64,000 nt of DNA from Trichlorobacter ammonificans. Lineage in GTDB: Bacteria > Desulfobacterota > Desulfuromonadia > Geobacterales > Pseudopelobacteraceae. A program made the position numbers and the translations under genes. The DNA is taken from the NCBI RefSeq assembly GCF_933509905.1, contig NZ_OW150024.1:2592001-2656000 (forward strand), written 5' to 3'. A model generated the notes under the pieces. That model saw only the letters and a program-made list of their open reading frames with translations. It did no database searches and was not told where the DNA came from. This document shows positions 35,789 through 44,045 of this stretch, piece after piece (within the stretch, counting starts at the first letter, position 1; each line of letters begins with the position of its first letter).

Positions 35789-36394
35789 TTGACCCACTTG
35801 ATAAGGCAAAACGATGGCAAATCCGATGCAGACGCAAAGCGCATTCTAGAACTGATATTAGACATTAGCGGTGCTCCTCCGCAACCACTTTTAAAATCAT
35901 CAGTTGTCGGTTGGTATGGCACTTCAACCCCCGGTGTATTTAATCCGAGAACCGGCAGATTGGATGGCACTGTAAAAAACAAGGCAGTTTGTTTTACAGA
36001 AAGCACTCTCGCAGGTCTACGTGCACATAGAGACTTATTTGATGTTAAGTATGGTATTTCATTCGACAGAGACAATTTATTTGCTATGGGTGCTAACCCT
36101 TGCATAAATATTTCAGATGCTTATATGCGTACTCAAAAGCTTTGGCACATTACTGGTTATCCAAAGCATGTATACAATTTCATCCCAGAAGAGTTACAGC
36201 CATTCGTGAATATAATACACGGTCAATTTGATGCTACGCATGAAAGAGAGTGGCGTTATCCTGATAACCTCAATTTTTTTTGGCCAGATATTAAATTTGT
36301 TTTTTGCCCCGAGTCAGAGTTCGGTACTTTTTTACCGCTACAAAATAACGCTGTACCCTGTCTATTCGACTTAGCTTGGTTAGACCGAATTTAG
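35789..36394 (+). CDS. AbiGi-like abortive-infection protein, probably 5'-truncated by the IS
   Basis: 201 residues from a TTG codon; the open frame continues upstream to the IS end (35756) with plausible protein sequence and no better start, so the true N-terminus was probably lost. The centre reads KAVCFTESTLAGLRAHRDLF, KYGISFDRDNLFAMGANP and REWRYPDNLNFF. This matches my memory of the AbiGi/DUF2743-type family (CFTE near the start, GI-F-R--L---GA-P, then EREWR). AbiGi belongs to the AbiG phage-abortion system, whose partner AbiGii is not seen. AT-rich, unlike the chromosome. Assignment is moderate and by pattern only. Confidence 0.55.
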   Translation: MTHLIRQNDGKSDADAKRILELILDISGAPPQPLLKSSVVGWYGTSTPGVFNPRTGRLDGTVKNKAVCFTESTLAGLRAHRDLFDVKYGISFDRDNLFAMGANPCINISDAYMRTQKLWHITGYPKHVYNFIPEELQPFVNIIHGQFDATHEREWRYPDNLNFFWPDIKFVFCPESEFGTFLPLQNNAVPCLFDLAWLDRI

Positions 36395-36453
36395 GCATAA
36401 CCTGGAAGATGCACCGGATCAATACAACCGGCGCATCTTCCAGATCGTTGGAG
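36395..36453 (+). repeat. attC-like hairpin 1
   Basis: It starts directly after the stop codon of the AbiGi-like ORF. GCATAAC and GTTGGAG (each 6 of 7 against integron boxes RYYYAAC and GTTRRRY) enclose a strong imperfect hairpin: an 11-bp outer stem, one A-C mismatch, then CCGG/CCGG. The next gene's ribosome site begins within the right box. Confidence 0.45.
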
Positions 36454-36459
36454 GAATTA

Positions 36460-37023
36460 ATGGATACGGAAAAAAATAACCACCTTGTTTTCGGGCGTGA
36501 GTGTGGCGGTTGTTTCGCATGCTGCGTAACGCTAAGAATTGATACACCAGAACTACAGAAGTATGCTGATATTTCATGTCACAAAATTGCGCCCGGCGGA
36601 GGGTGCGCAATTTATCCAAATCGTCCTGGCGTCTGTCGGTCTTGGTTTTGCGTGTGGCGTTATATGCCGCAACTAGATGACGATTGGAGGCCAGACAAGT
36701 CCAAGATCATTATCAGATGTCATCCAGAAATAATTCCAGGCTTGATATTGCAACCACTCGAAAGGTCAATAGAAGTTCTCACTTCGCATCAAACGTTGCA
36801 GTTAATTGGTGGTTGCGTGGAACAATCTGTTCCTGTCTTCATTTCTGTCCCAACAAGGGAAGGGTTCTGTCATGCATTGCTTAGTTTAAACCAAGCCTTT
36901 GCCAAGCCAGTCGCCTCACACATATTCGAAGAGGTAAAGGCTGCGATGATGGAGGCACTAAATCACGCCAAGCAAATCCAAACGGATCCTATACAAGCTT
37001 TGAAAGGGGAACGGCAGGGGTAG
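36460..37023 (+). CDS. YkgJ-like CxxCxxCC zinc/iron-chelating protein
   Basis: A 187-residue cytoplasmic protein. The N-terminal ECGGCFACC motif (about 15-23), later CHKIAPGGGCAIYPNRPGVCRSW, is the signature of the YkgJ/Fli(B)-type cysteine cluster family, proposed to bind zinc or an iron-sulfur centre. ATG 36460 was selected because GGAGG lies five bases upstream. The C-terminal half (about 95-187) has no recognised motif. It sits in the island's cargo as the second cassette-like gene. Substrate or partner unknown. Confidence 0.8.
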   Translation: MDTEKNNHLVFGRECGGCFACCVTLRIDTPELQKYADISCHKIAPGGGCAIYPNRPGVCRSWFCVWRYMPQLDDDWRPDKSKIIIRCHPEIIPGLILQPLERSIEVLTSHQTLQLIGGCVEQSVPVFISVPTREGFCHALLSLNQAFAKPVASHIFEEVKAAMMEALNHAKQIQTDPIQALKGERQG

Positions 37024-37074
37024 CGTGGGGACGACAACATTGACAATCTTAACCTCCTGAGAATGAGAAGGGAT

Positions 37075-37136
37075 TGCCAACCAGGAAGATGCACCTGCCC
37101 CACAAACCGGTCAGGTGATCTCCCGACCCGTTGGTG
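37075..37136 (+). repeat. attC-like hairpin 2 with extended arms
   Basis: TGCCAAC and GTTGGTG enclose a stem in which AGATGCACCTG pairs with CAGGTGATCT, leaving one unpaired G as in attC extrahelical bases, and a 14-nt loop. Outer arms (37060-37072 with 37141-37158) lengthen the structure. The 163 nt between the YkgJ-like and lipoprotein genes hold no gene. Confidence 0.45.
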
Positions 37137-37186
37137 ATAACCCTTATAATCTCATTCTTAAATCAGCCAAAATCTAGGAGGAAATT

Positions 37187-37756
37187 ATGAATAAGACTAT
37201 CGTTGTATTTATTACGTCCTTTTTATTTGGCTGTGCCAATGGGAATTATCATGCATCTCCACCAAAGACTTACATAGATCAGAGCAAAGTGGCTGTCTTA
37301 GAATTTTTAGCAAGGCCTGCTTCTGTATCTAGCCCAGGTCATACTTACATAAAATTACTTGCAGAAGACGAGGACAGGAAAATGTCAACTGTTAGTACTT
37401 ATGGATTTTACCCAGCTGCTAATTCAAAATTGATTCAAATTTTCCACACAAAAGGTGAACTTAGAAGTGAATTAGAGTTGAGCAACCCACCATCAATAAC
37501 TGTTACAACAATTTTAAATACAAAGCAGTTTGAAGACGTAATGTTAGCTATTAATGATTGGGAAACTAAAGCATTTTTAGGATTTAAGAAATACCAGCTG
37601 ACAACACAGAATTGTATAAGTTTTGTGAATGAGATTGCATTAAAGACAGAGTTGATAACCCCTTCTATGACACTTGAGTTCCCGACGCAATACATTGAAA
37701 AACTAGCGCAACTGAACAAAATACCGAAGGCAGTGGGATCGTCTATGAAGGAATAA
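37187..37756 (+). CDS. Putative lipoprotein with permuted papain-like (DUF4105/NlpC-like) features
   Basis: A 189-residue protein. The signal sequence MNKTIVVFITSFLFGC ends in a lipobox (LFGC, Cys16), so it is probably lipid-anchored. The mature part carries GHTYIKL near 51 and TQNCISFVNEIA near 145, the His and Asn-Cys pattern of permuted papain-fold peptidases and acyltransferases. AGGAGG lies seven bases before ATG. It is the third cassette-like gene of the island and AT-rich. A cell-wall peptidase or a secreted effector are possible; the fold assignment is from motif only. Confidence 0.6.
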   Translation: MNKTIVVFITSFLFGCANGNYHASPPKTYIDQSKVAVLEFLARPASVSSPGHTYIKLLAEDEDRKMSTVSTYGFYPAANSKLIQIFHTKGELRSELELSNPPSITVTTILNTKQFEDVMLAINDWETKAFLGFKKYQLTTQNCISFVNEIALKTELITPSMTLEFPTQYIEKLAQLNKIPKAVGSSMKE

Positions 37757-37867
37757 GGACTACCCTGAGGGCGGCAACCCTTGACACAAGACAAAAGTGA
37801 AAATTAGAAGGATGGCCGGAGAGGACGCTGGTAAGTTATGTAACTTGATTTAGCGAGAGAGACATGC

Positions 37868-37939
37868 TTCCAACAAGACCGTTGGACACCGACCGGGCTA
37901 AAAAACTGCCCGGACGGGTCAACGGCCAAAACGTTAAGC
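37868..37939 (+). repeat. attC-like hairpin 3
   Basis: TTCCAAC and GTTAAGC (the second a full match to GTTRRRY) enclose a stem of CCGTTG/CAACGG and CCGGGC/GCCCGG with an AT-rich nine-base loop and internal unpaired segments. It follows the lipoprotein gene by 112 nt. The rest of the 460-nt stretch 37757-38216 holds a 14-nt palindrome (37833-37846), the 20-bp repeat and attR, and no convincing gene. Confidence 0.45.
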
Positions 37940-38008
37940 AGTATAAAAGCCGTTCCCAAACTGTTCCTACTATTACTGAATTTTGCTGAATTCGACTGTA
38001 CTAATCTG

Positions 38009-38028
38009 GACTCAAGACACACCGAAGG
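38009..38028. repeat. Island 20-bp inverted repeat, right-end copy
   Basis: GACTCAAGACACACCGAAGG is the exact reverse complement of 32859-32878, located 57 nt inside attR. Confidence 0.8.
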
Positions 38029-38085
38029 TTTTAGTAACTAATTGAATTTGCTGAGCCGCCATAACTCATTGATTTTACTGGGTCT

Positions 38086-38109
38086 GTTCGAATCCCGTTT
38101 CCCGCTCCA
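38086..38109 (+). repeat. attR: right 24-bp copy of tRNA-Gly 3' end
   Basis: Identical over 24 nt to 31493-31516 and including the CCA. The tRNA body is missing upstream, so this is the island's right junction and not a second tRNA. Confidence 0.92.
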
Positions 38110-38118
38110 AGCAACTTT

Positions 38119-38145
38119 AAGGAACCCTTATGGGTTCCTTTTTTT
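38119..38145 (+). terminator. Probable original terminator of tRNA-Gly, displaced by the island
   Basis: A perfect 9-bp stem (38119-38127 with 38132-38140), loop TTAT and seven T lie 10 nt past attR. In the uninterrupted chromosome it would follow the tRNA CCA by the same 10 nt. Confidence 0.9.
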
Positions 38146-38216
38146 ATACCCGAAAAACCACCAAAACGTTCCCAAGGTTTCTCGGCGACGTTCTTTCAAA
38201 TCAGTTGATGAAGCCG

Positions 38217-38558
38217 CTACGAACGGCAAAAAAGTAAACCGCCGATGACAAGCGCGGCAAACGCAAGCGTAAGTACCGCCCCTGCAGCCGCGTCTTTGGC
38301 TGCTTTCGCTAAGGGATGGTACTCAGGTGCGACCAAGTCCACCACCGCTTCCAAGGCGGTGTTGAAGAGTTCTGCGGCGATAACGGCAGCAATCAGCAGT
38401 ACCAGCACCATCCATTCAACGATTGCAAGCCCCTTGAACGTCCCAACGATGAGTGCCAGGCTGCCGGCAATCAGATGAAAACGGAGGTGGCGCTGGGTTG
38501 TTACCCCGTATCCGATCCCTTCTAGAGCACACCGAAGCGCTTTCAGAAAGCGTATCAT
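38217..38558 (-). CDS. dgkA: Diacylglycerol kinase/undecaprenol kinase family
   Basis: A 113-residue integral membrane kinase with three membrane segments. The signature AAELFNTALEAVVDLVAPEYHPLAKAAKD-like region (about 62-90) holds the catalytic Glu, Asn and Lys/Asp residues of the DgkA family. The N-terminal basic stretch (RFLKALRCALEG) fits the undecaprenol-kinase branch. It starts 1 nt from the PAP2 gene stop. In a locus for undecaprenyl-linked polysaccharide, recycling of the lipid carrier is a likely job. Confidence 0.9.
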   Translation of the reverse strand: MIRFLKALRCALEGIGYGVTTQRHLRFHLIAGSLALIVGTFKGLAIVEWMVLVLLIAAVIAAELFNTALEAVVDLVAPEYHPLAKAAKDAAAGAVLTLAFAALVIGGLLFCRS

Positions 38559-38559
38559 G

Positions 38560-39420
38560 TCAGAAACGGTATACGAGGTTCATGGTCGCCGCCTCGCCAC
38601 TGACGCTCGGCAGCAGCATGAAACGCCGGCTTTTGTCGGCATGGTAATGGGTAACCACCCGACCGGCCAATTCGCCGAGTGCTGCCCCCAGCAGCACATC
38701 ACTTGCCCAATGCTTATTCTGGTTCATGCGTGCAAATCCAACCGACGCCGCCAGCGTGTACGACAGGACGGAAAGTTCGATACTCTGGGATGTCCGGGCA
38801 ATGACGGACGCCATGGCAAACGAACTGGCCGTATGCATGGAGGGGAAGGAGTCATAGTCGGTTTTGAACTGGAGGGGCCGCAGGTCACCTTTGCCCGATG
38901 CTACTGCCGGACGCCCTCTGCCGGTTCCCTCCTTGATCAATAATGTCGCAGCGTCCGCCAGAAACAGGGCTTCGGCCATCATTTCCCCGATTTCTTTCCA
39001 CTTCGGCGACTCTGCCAGCACTCCGCCACCGTAGACCAGAGCGGCAACCCCGATGTGCAGGTAGGGATTACCGGCAAGCTCGGCAACATCGGCAGCCTTG
39101 TCAAGCCCCCGACTGCGACTGCCCTGCACCTTGTCTCTGATATCGGTATCAAAGCCATAGGTGAGGCCAACCGCACCGGCAACCGCCAGTGTCCAGAACA
39201 GATTACCGTCCCGTAGGGAAAAAGGGGTAGTAGCGAAGTCGGAACCTTCGCCAAGCAGGCGCGAACTGAAACCTTTCAACTCCCCGCCTACTGTTATCTC
39301 CTCCGCCATGACCGGACGTGCACACGTCATCGCGAGCATCAGCACCAGCACAACCCCGTAAGCCGTGCTTCGCACGAGGGATCGTTCTCCCGGGCGCGGC
39401 CGGCGTTCATGAGCTGCCAT
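38560..39420 (-). CDS. PAP2-family phosphatase, exported
   Basis: A 286-residue protein with an N-terminal signal (to about 40, ARPVMAEE) and a phosphatidic acid phosphatase type 2 domain. All three motifs are visible: K-x6-RP in KEGTGRGRP, PSMHT in SFPSMHT, and R-x5-H-x3-D in ARMNQNKHWASD. Possible substrates are undecaprenyl pyrophosphate or lipid phosphates at the outer face of the inner membrane. ATG 39420 has AAGGAG five bases upstream. It overlaps the VanZ-like gene by 14 nt. Confidence 0.9.
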   Translation of the reverse strand: MAAHERRPRPGERSLVRSTAYGVVLVLMLAMTCARPVMAEEITVGGELKGFSSRLLGEGSDFATTPFSLRDGNLFWTLAVAGAVGLTYGFDTDIRDKVQGSRSRGLDKAADVAELAGNPYLHIGVAALVYGGGVLAESPKWKEIGEMMAEALFLADAATLLIKEGTGRGRPAVASGKGDLRPLQFKTDYDSFPSMHTASSFAMASVIARTSQSIELSVLSYTLAASVGFARMNQNKHWASDVLLGAALGELAGRVVTHYHADKSRRFMLLPSVSGEAATMNLVYRF

Positions 39421-39778
39421 TACCACTCCTTGTTTTTCGGCACGTCCACAGAATCACGAGTCCCATGGCACCTGCAATCCCGACAATATCAGCAACCAGG
39501 TCGCCCCACTCGGCACTCCGGGTCGTCGTACAGACTCCCTGTAACACCTCAATCAAAACTCCCAGCAGCAGGGTGTAGGAGCCGGCCAAAATCACGGCCC
39601 GTCGTGCGGGCCGTAGTGCGAGATACGCCAGCACTGTCAGCAGCAGCATTGCTGCGGCGTGATTCGCCTTATCCCACCCCAGACCTTCGGCGACAGGGGG
39701 AGACGGCATCAAGGACAGACCCAAAACAGCGACCGTGAGGACTGCCAGCACCCCGCGCCAGAACAGATACAGCGACAT
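39407..39778 (-). CDS. VanZ-like membrane protein
   Basis: A 123-residue protein with four predicted membrane segments. It matches the VanZ-like family through DKANHAAAMLLLTVLAYLAL, the LIEVLQ motif and EWGDLVADIVGIAGA. Members are often found at exopolysaccharide loci with PEP-CTERM/EpsH systems; no exosortase is present here. The function is not known. It lies 8 nt after wzz and overlaps the PAP2 gene. Confidence 0.87.
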   Translation of the reverse strand: MSLYLFWRGVLAVLTVAVLGLSLMPSPPVAEGLGWDKANHAAAMLLLTVLAYLALRPARRAVILAGSYTLLLGVLIEVLQGVCTTTRSAEWGDLVADIVGIAGAMGLVILWTCRKTRSGNGSS

Positions 39779-39786
39779 GCTCCTGG

Positions 39787-41013
39787 CTATCCCTGCCTCG
39801 AAAACGGCAACTTCCTGAGTAGTGGCTGGAAGGAGTCGGCGAGGGATTGCTTCATTTCCCGAATGATGGCGGCGTCATCTTCAGGCAGCTTTGAAAAATA
39901 TTCCTGGATGAACACCAGCAAAACTGAGCAGAAAAGCGCCGTCACCGTGGCAAGGATTACAATCATCGAACGCCTCGGCTTGCTTTTCTGAGTTGGTACC
40001 ACCGCTTCGTCAAGCACCTGCAATGACGATGAATCGCGGGCCTCGTTCAGCTTGGCAAGCTCGAACTGCTTGGTCAACTGTTCGAACAGCGCTTCCTGGA
40101 GCTTGAACTCCCGCAGCTTGCGTACGTACTCGACACCGATGCCGGGAGCACTCCCCACCGACGGGATAACCCCGCCAGCGTCACCGGCCCCACTCATCGC
40201 ATTCAACTGTGCCCGCAAGCGCGCTATGGTGGCCAGCATCCGCCTGACTTCCGGCGCCTCGTCGGTCATGGAATGGCGCAGGGCCGCCAACTGCACCTCA
40301 CTGGTTACCAGTTCTGCTTTTACCCGGGCAACCCCTTCTATGGAAGCAGCCGCCTGGGCGTCGGCCTTGATGGTCTTGTATTGTTCCTGAAATGCCTTCA
40401 TGTCGTCTTCGGCATTTTTCAAATCCTGCTTCACCACGACCAGCCGTTTCTCCAGAAAGCTCCGCTCCGTACTCGCCTTGGTGAGATTCAACTGGAGGCT
40501 CTTGCGTTGCAGCTCATCCACAAACGTGTTGGCCAGCATGGCCGCCTTGCGGGGGTCTTTATTGTCAGCAGTAACGGTAATGATGCCGTCCTTGCCGGCC
40601 TGGAACTTCACCATCCCCTGCAAAGCGCTGCGAAGCACGTCGCGGTTGTTCGTCTTCAGCTCTTTCTCCAGCTCCATGCGCTGGATAACGGCGTCGGCAA
40701 CCGAGCGGCTTTTCAGTATGCCCATATAGAGCTCGGAGGACCCGCCAAGTCCTGCCGCCATTCCGCCAAGCCCGCCCAACTGCCCCAGCAACGCAGCGGC
40801 AGCGCCACTACCACCATCCTTCTGAGGGGGCAACAGCTTGGCAGTGGCGGTATATATGTTGGTCAGGGTCAACGCATACAGCACCGCAAGAACAGCAGTG
40901 CCACTGGTCAGCTTGATGATCAGCCCGCGGCGACGGACAAGCACCCGCAGCAGTTCAAGCAGGTTTATGTCCTGCTCATCCGAGGGATGGATATTCTGAC
41001 GTAATTCCTCCAT
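39787..41013 (-). CDS. wzz: Polysaccharide chain-length determinant (Wzz family)
   Basis: A 408-residue polysaccharide co-polymerase. Membrane segments lie near 35-55 and 365-385 and a large periplasmic coiled-coil part (about 175-320) between them. The Wzz fold begins INLLELLRVLVRRRG. It contains a Gly-rich stretch (GGLGGMAAGLGG) typical of class 3 relatives. No cytoplasmic tyrosine-kinase domain is attached and no kinase gene is adjacent. It sets polymer length together with Wzy and pairs with the Wza-like outer-membrane protein 11 nt upstream. Confidence 0.92.
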   Translation of the reverse strand: MEELRQNIHPSDEQDINLLELLRVLVRRRGLIIKLTSGTAVLAVLYALTLTNIYTATAKLLPPQKDGGSGAAAALLGQLGGLGGMAAGLGGSSELYMGILKSRSVADAVIQRMELEKELKTNNRDVLRSALQGMVKFQAGKDGIITVTADNKDPRKAAMLANTFVDELQRKSLQLNLTKASTERSFLEKRLVVVKQDLKNAEDDMKAFQEQYKTIKADAQAAASIEGVARVKAELVTSEVQLAALRHSMTDEAPEVRRMLATIARLRAQLNAMSGAGDAGGVIPSVGSAPGIGVEYVRKLREFKLQEALFEQLTKQFELAKLNEARDSSSLQVLDEAVVPTQKSKPRRSMIVILATVTALFCSVLLVFIQEYFSKLPEDDAAIIREMKQSLADSFQPLLRKLPFSRQG

Positions 41014-41024
41014 GTTACCCCCCC

Positions 41025-43961
41025 CTATTTCAGGCCGATCCAGATCGTGCCGGCAGCGACTGCGATGTTGGCCAGAATCTGGGTGATGTCCTTGATTTCA
41101 CGCATCCAGGCGATCCGCTCGACCTTTTGCGGCACCACCACCGTGTCGCCCGGCATGAGCTGTGACGACATGAATCCGCCAAAGGCCCAGCTGCGGCTGT
41201 CGTCGCTCCACTGGATGCCGAAGGAGGACTGCTGGCGGCTGATGACGGTCCCGTCGGCCCGGATGATGTACATTTCCGATTCCTCGGCATCGCGGGTCGG
41301 GCCGCCCGCCTTGCGCAGGTAGTCGCCAACCCCCGCCGACTCCGGCAGGTAGACGAACGAGGTCTGGTTGTAGACCTGGCCCAGCACGTGCACGACGCTT
41401 GAACGCTGGGGAATGGTCACTTCATCCCCCCCCTCGAGTTCAAGATCGTAGCTGCTTTTCCGCAACGCATCCAGCTCGGCCAGTTGCAGAACAACCCGCC
41501 CCTCTGCGCGCAGGCGCCGCATATGGTCAAGGCTTTTCAGCAGACCGTCCAGCGCGGACCTGGTTGACTCGAGCTCCTCCTTGGAAGCGGCAACCGTGGC
41601 AAGCGCGGCCTGCTTCTGCATGATATCCTTTTCAGTGCGGGCAATGATTTCGTCCATCCGTTTCTGCTGCTGCTCCCGCACCGAGCGCCGGGTGAATTTT
41701 GCGCCGAACAGATAGGCCTTGTCGGTATAGCCGCCAGCTCTCGCAATCAGAGAACTCAGCTTTTCTCCGCGGGCAACCGTGTACACTCCCGGAAAGCGTA
41801 CCTCGCCCTTCAGCAGCACAAACTTGTCAGCGGACTCCATCCAGTCGGCAACACTGCGCACGATCAGTACGTCGTCCGGCTGCAGGGGAAGATTATGACG
41901 CGGATCGCCGGCCAGAGCCTTGCCCAGGTTCAGCGCGATCCGCTTCGATTCCGCCTTGCTGCCGGCGATAACGATCCGCGACAGTTCGGCCTCATCAAGG
42001 AAGGCATTACGCTTGGGGCTGCCGCCGGTGGTCACGAGGTCCCTGACCGACATGCCGTCCCGGTACTCATACACCCCCGGGTTTACCACGGCACCATTGA
42101 CGGCCACCTTCGGCTTTTCCTCCATCTCCCAACGTGAGAAGACCTTGACCGCGTCCTGTTCCTGCAACACGATGTTGTCCGCTTCCCGCCCTTCAAGCGC
42201 CCTGCGCAGACTGACGGTAATCAGCTCCCGCCGGTACTCCGGTGGAGAAATACGGGTAATCTCCACCGAGTCGAGGTACGACTCGGGCAGCAGCACCTGC
42301 GGTGACGGGAGCAGATCGACAAGCCGCATCCCCGGCCTGAACTGGTACTCCCCCGGTTGCACCACATTTCCCCGCAGACTCACCACCTGGCGTGTGGCGG
42401 CCTGCACCGGAAACACCTTCACCATATCCCGGTCCCGCACCTGAACCGACGCCAGCGTCTCATCGAGCTTGTCCGGCTCGGGGGCAAAGTCCTGCACTAC
42501 CCGGGACCTGTTTTCAGCAAGTCGCTCCAACTGGATGCGCCCCGTATAGCCGCTGGCTGCCACGCCACCAGCCATTTTCAGCACATCCGGCAGCATTGTG
42601 GTGCCCTTCAGCTCATAAATTGCCGGCCGGCGCACTTCACCGGCCACCGCCACCACCGGGCCGATAACCGGCACAAAAATGGTGTCCCCGTTTTGCAGCC
42701 GCACATCCTTGCTGCGATCACCGGTCAACAGCATCTCGTAGAGATCAACCGAATTAAGGGTTTGAGCACCTCGAGTCACGCGGATATCCCGCAGTGAACC
42801 GTTACGGGTCGGCCCGCCGGCCGCTGCCAGCGCGTTGATAACCGTTGACAGCGAACTGACCGGGTAGCTGCCCGGCGCCTCTACTTCTCCCACCACGTAA
42901 ACCTGGATGGTACGCAACCGCCCCATGGAAAGATTCATCTCGTAATTGCGAAAATATTTAGCGATCGCCGTGTTGATCGCTTCCTTTGCCTTTGAGAAGG
43001 CAAGCCCCCAGACCTTGACACTCCCGACCCGGGGAACCAGCACCTCGCCATTACGGTCCACCGTCAGTTCATACTGCGCGTTGACCGCCCCCCAAAGGGA
43101 GAGCTTCAGCACGTCCCCCGGACCAACACTGTAGTCATCGCTTGCCGGCAGCGCATCAAGGGCCTGGGACAACTGGGCGCTGTTACGAAAAAAATCGTAC
43201 CCGAACTGCTTCAGTTCCCGGGAAAACTGCTCCGGCTCCGCTTTGTCGAGCAGCGTCAGCGGCTTGCGGGAAAACGATTTTTCTATCCGCGACCCCAGGC
43301 TGTCAAAGGGAAGCGGCGTGACCCGCACTTCCTCCGATTTGTAGAGGGCCTTCTCCTCGCGATCAACGGCCACAACCTGCAGATAGTAGGGCTGGTAGTT
43401 TTTCAGGCCGCGCAGAACAAACTCTTGTTGCCTGCCAATCTGCAGACTTTTTTCGAGTTTCTCCGACTCGATGCCGTACCGGATGACGAAACGCAGGGGC
43501 TGTTCATCAGTCCGCATCGGCAGGTTCAGCACCTTCCAGGAAAGCTTTGCCAACCCGTCCCCTGCCTCTGCATTCACCAGCACCTGCGGCTTCTTGAGGG
43601 CTGTTCTGGTGCGCGGCTCCAGTGCCCGCTGCTCCGGCGATACCGGGTGACCATCGGCGCCAACCATTTCATCGGCACCGTCCTGCAGCATTTTCTGCTG
43701 TGACTCCTGTTGCAACTTCATCAGCAAATCTTCATCGCTGCCCGGCAGTGGAACGAACTGCGGAGTACCATAGGACTGCGGAGTACCATAGGACTGCGGA
43801 GTGCCATAGGACTGCGGAGTGCCATAGGACTGCGGAGTGCCATAGGACTGCGGAGTGCTCCCCTGCCAGCCACGCAGGGTCGTGTCCGGTTCAGAAAAAG
43901 CGTTTGCCACGCCGATGGTCATGCTGAGCAGCACTACAACGCCCATAAGCTGTCGAATCAT
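41025..43961 (-). CDS. Multi-SLBB polysaccharide export protein (Wza-like)
   Basis: A 978-residue outer-membrane export protein, much longer than Wza (about 380). It has a signal peptide (1-21, ending VANA), a Gln/Pro-rich repeat region and a fibronectin III-like part (about 110-200). A polysaccharide export domain follows (about 265-345, YSVGPGDVLKLSLWG), then four to six SLBB-type modules (patterns VYVVGEVEAPGSYPVS, VVSLRGNVVQPGEYQF, FVLLKGEVRFPGVYTV, VHVLGQVYNQTSFVYL). A C-terminal hydrophobic segment may insert in the membrane. ATG 43961 follows AAGGAG. It probably forms the exit channel for the locus polymer. Confidence 0.9.
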   Translation of the reverse strand: MIRQLMGVVVLLSMTIGVANAFSEPDTTLRGWQGSTPQSYGTPQSYGTPQSYGTPQSYGTPQSYGTPQFVPLPGSDEDLLMKLQQESQQKMLQDGADEMVGADGHPVSPEQRALEPRTRTALKKPQVLVNAEAGDGLAKLSWKVLNLPMRTDEQPLRFVIRYGIESEKLEKSLQIGRQQEFVLRGLKNYQPYYLQVVAVDREEKALYKSEEVRVTPLPFDSLGSRIEKSFSRKPLTLLDKAEPEQFSRELKQFGYDFFRNSAQLSQALDALPASDDYSVGPGDVLKLSLWGAVNAQYELTVDRNGEVLVPRVGSVKVWGLAFSKAKEAINTAIAKYFRNYEMNLSMGRLRTIQVYVVGEVEAPGSYPVSSLSTVINALAAAGGPTRNGSLRDIRVTRGAQTLNSVDLYEMLLTGDRSKDVRLQNGDTIFVPVIGPVVAVAGEVRRPAIYELKGTTMLPDVLKMAGGVAASGYTGRIQLERLAENRSRVVQDFAPEPDKLDETLASVQVRDRDMVKVFPVQAATRQVVSLRGNVVQPGEYQFRPGMRLVDLLPSPQVLLPESYLDSVEITRISPPEYRRELITVSLRRALEGREADNIVLQEQDAVKVFSRWEMEEKPKVAVNGAVVNPGVYEYRDGMSVRDLVTTGGSPKRNAFLDEAELSRIVIAGSKAESKRIALNLGKALAGDPRHNLPLQPDDVLIVRSVADWMESADKFVLLKGEVRFPGVYTVARGEKLSSLIARAGGYTDKAYLFGAKFTRRSVREQQQKRMDEIIARTEKDIMQKQAALATVAASKEELESTRSALDGLLKSLDHMRRLRAEGRVVLQLAELDALRKSSYDLELEGGDEVTIPQRSSVVHVLGQVYNQTSFVYLPESAGVGDYLRKAGGPTRDAEESEMYIIRADGTVISRQQSSFGIQWSDDSRSWAFGGFMSSQLMPGDTVVVPQKVERIAWMREIKDITQILANIAVAAGTIWIGLK
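43759..43858 (-). repeat. 18-nt tandem repeat encoding PQSYGT
   Basis: Five full copies and a partial copy of an 18-nt unit give a PQSYGT array near the mature N-terminus of the Wza-like protein. Copies differ only at one A/G position. Copy-number change keeps the frame, so length polymorphism is expected, not on/off switching. Confidence 0.95.
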
Positions 43962-44045
43962 ATTCCAAAACTCCTTATGTCGCACATTCGGTACGGTTAA
44001 GCACTGTACTTGAACGTCGCGAGAATATACAAGCTGTTCTGTCGG

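Noticed and set aside
37804-38022. Minus-strand 72-codon frame at the right end of the island
   Set aside because: No ribosome site or recognisable domain, and it overlaps the attC-like structure and the 20-bp repeat.
38086-38109. Second tRNA-Gly gene
   Set aside because: Only the last 24 nt of the tRNA are present; it is the attR copy.
43759-43858. Tandem repeat as a CRISPR array
   Set aside because: Units are 18 nt with no spacers and lie in frame within a coding gene; no cas genes.
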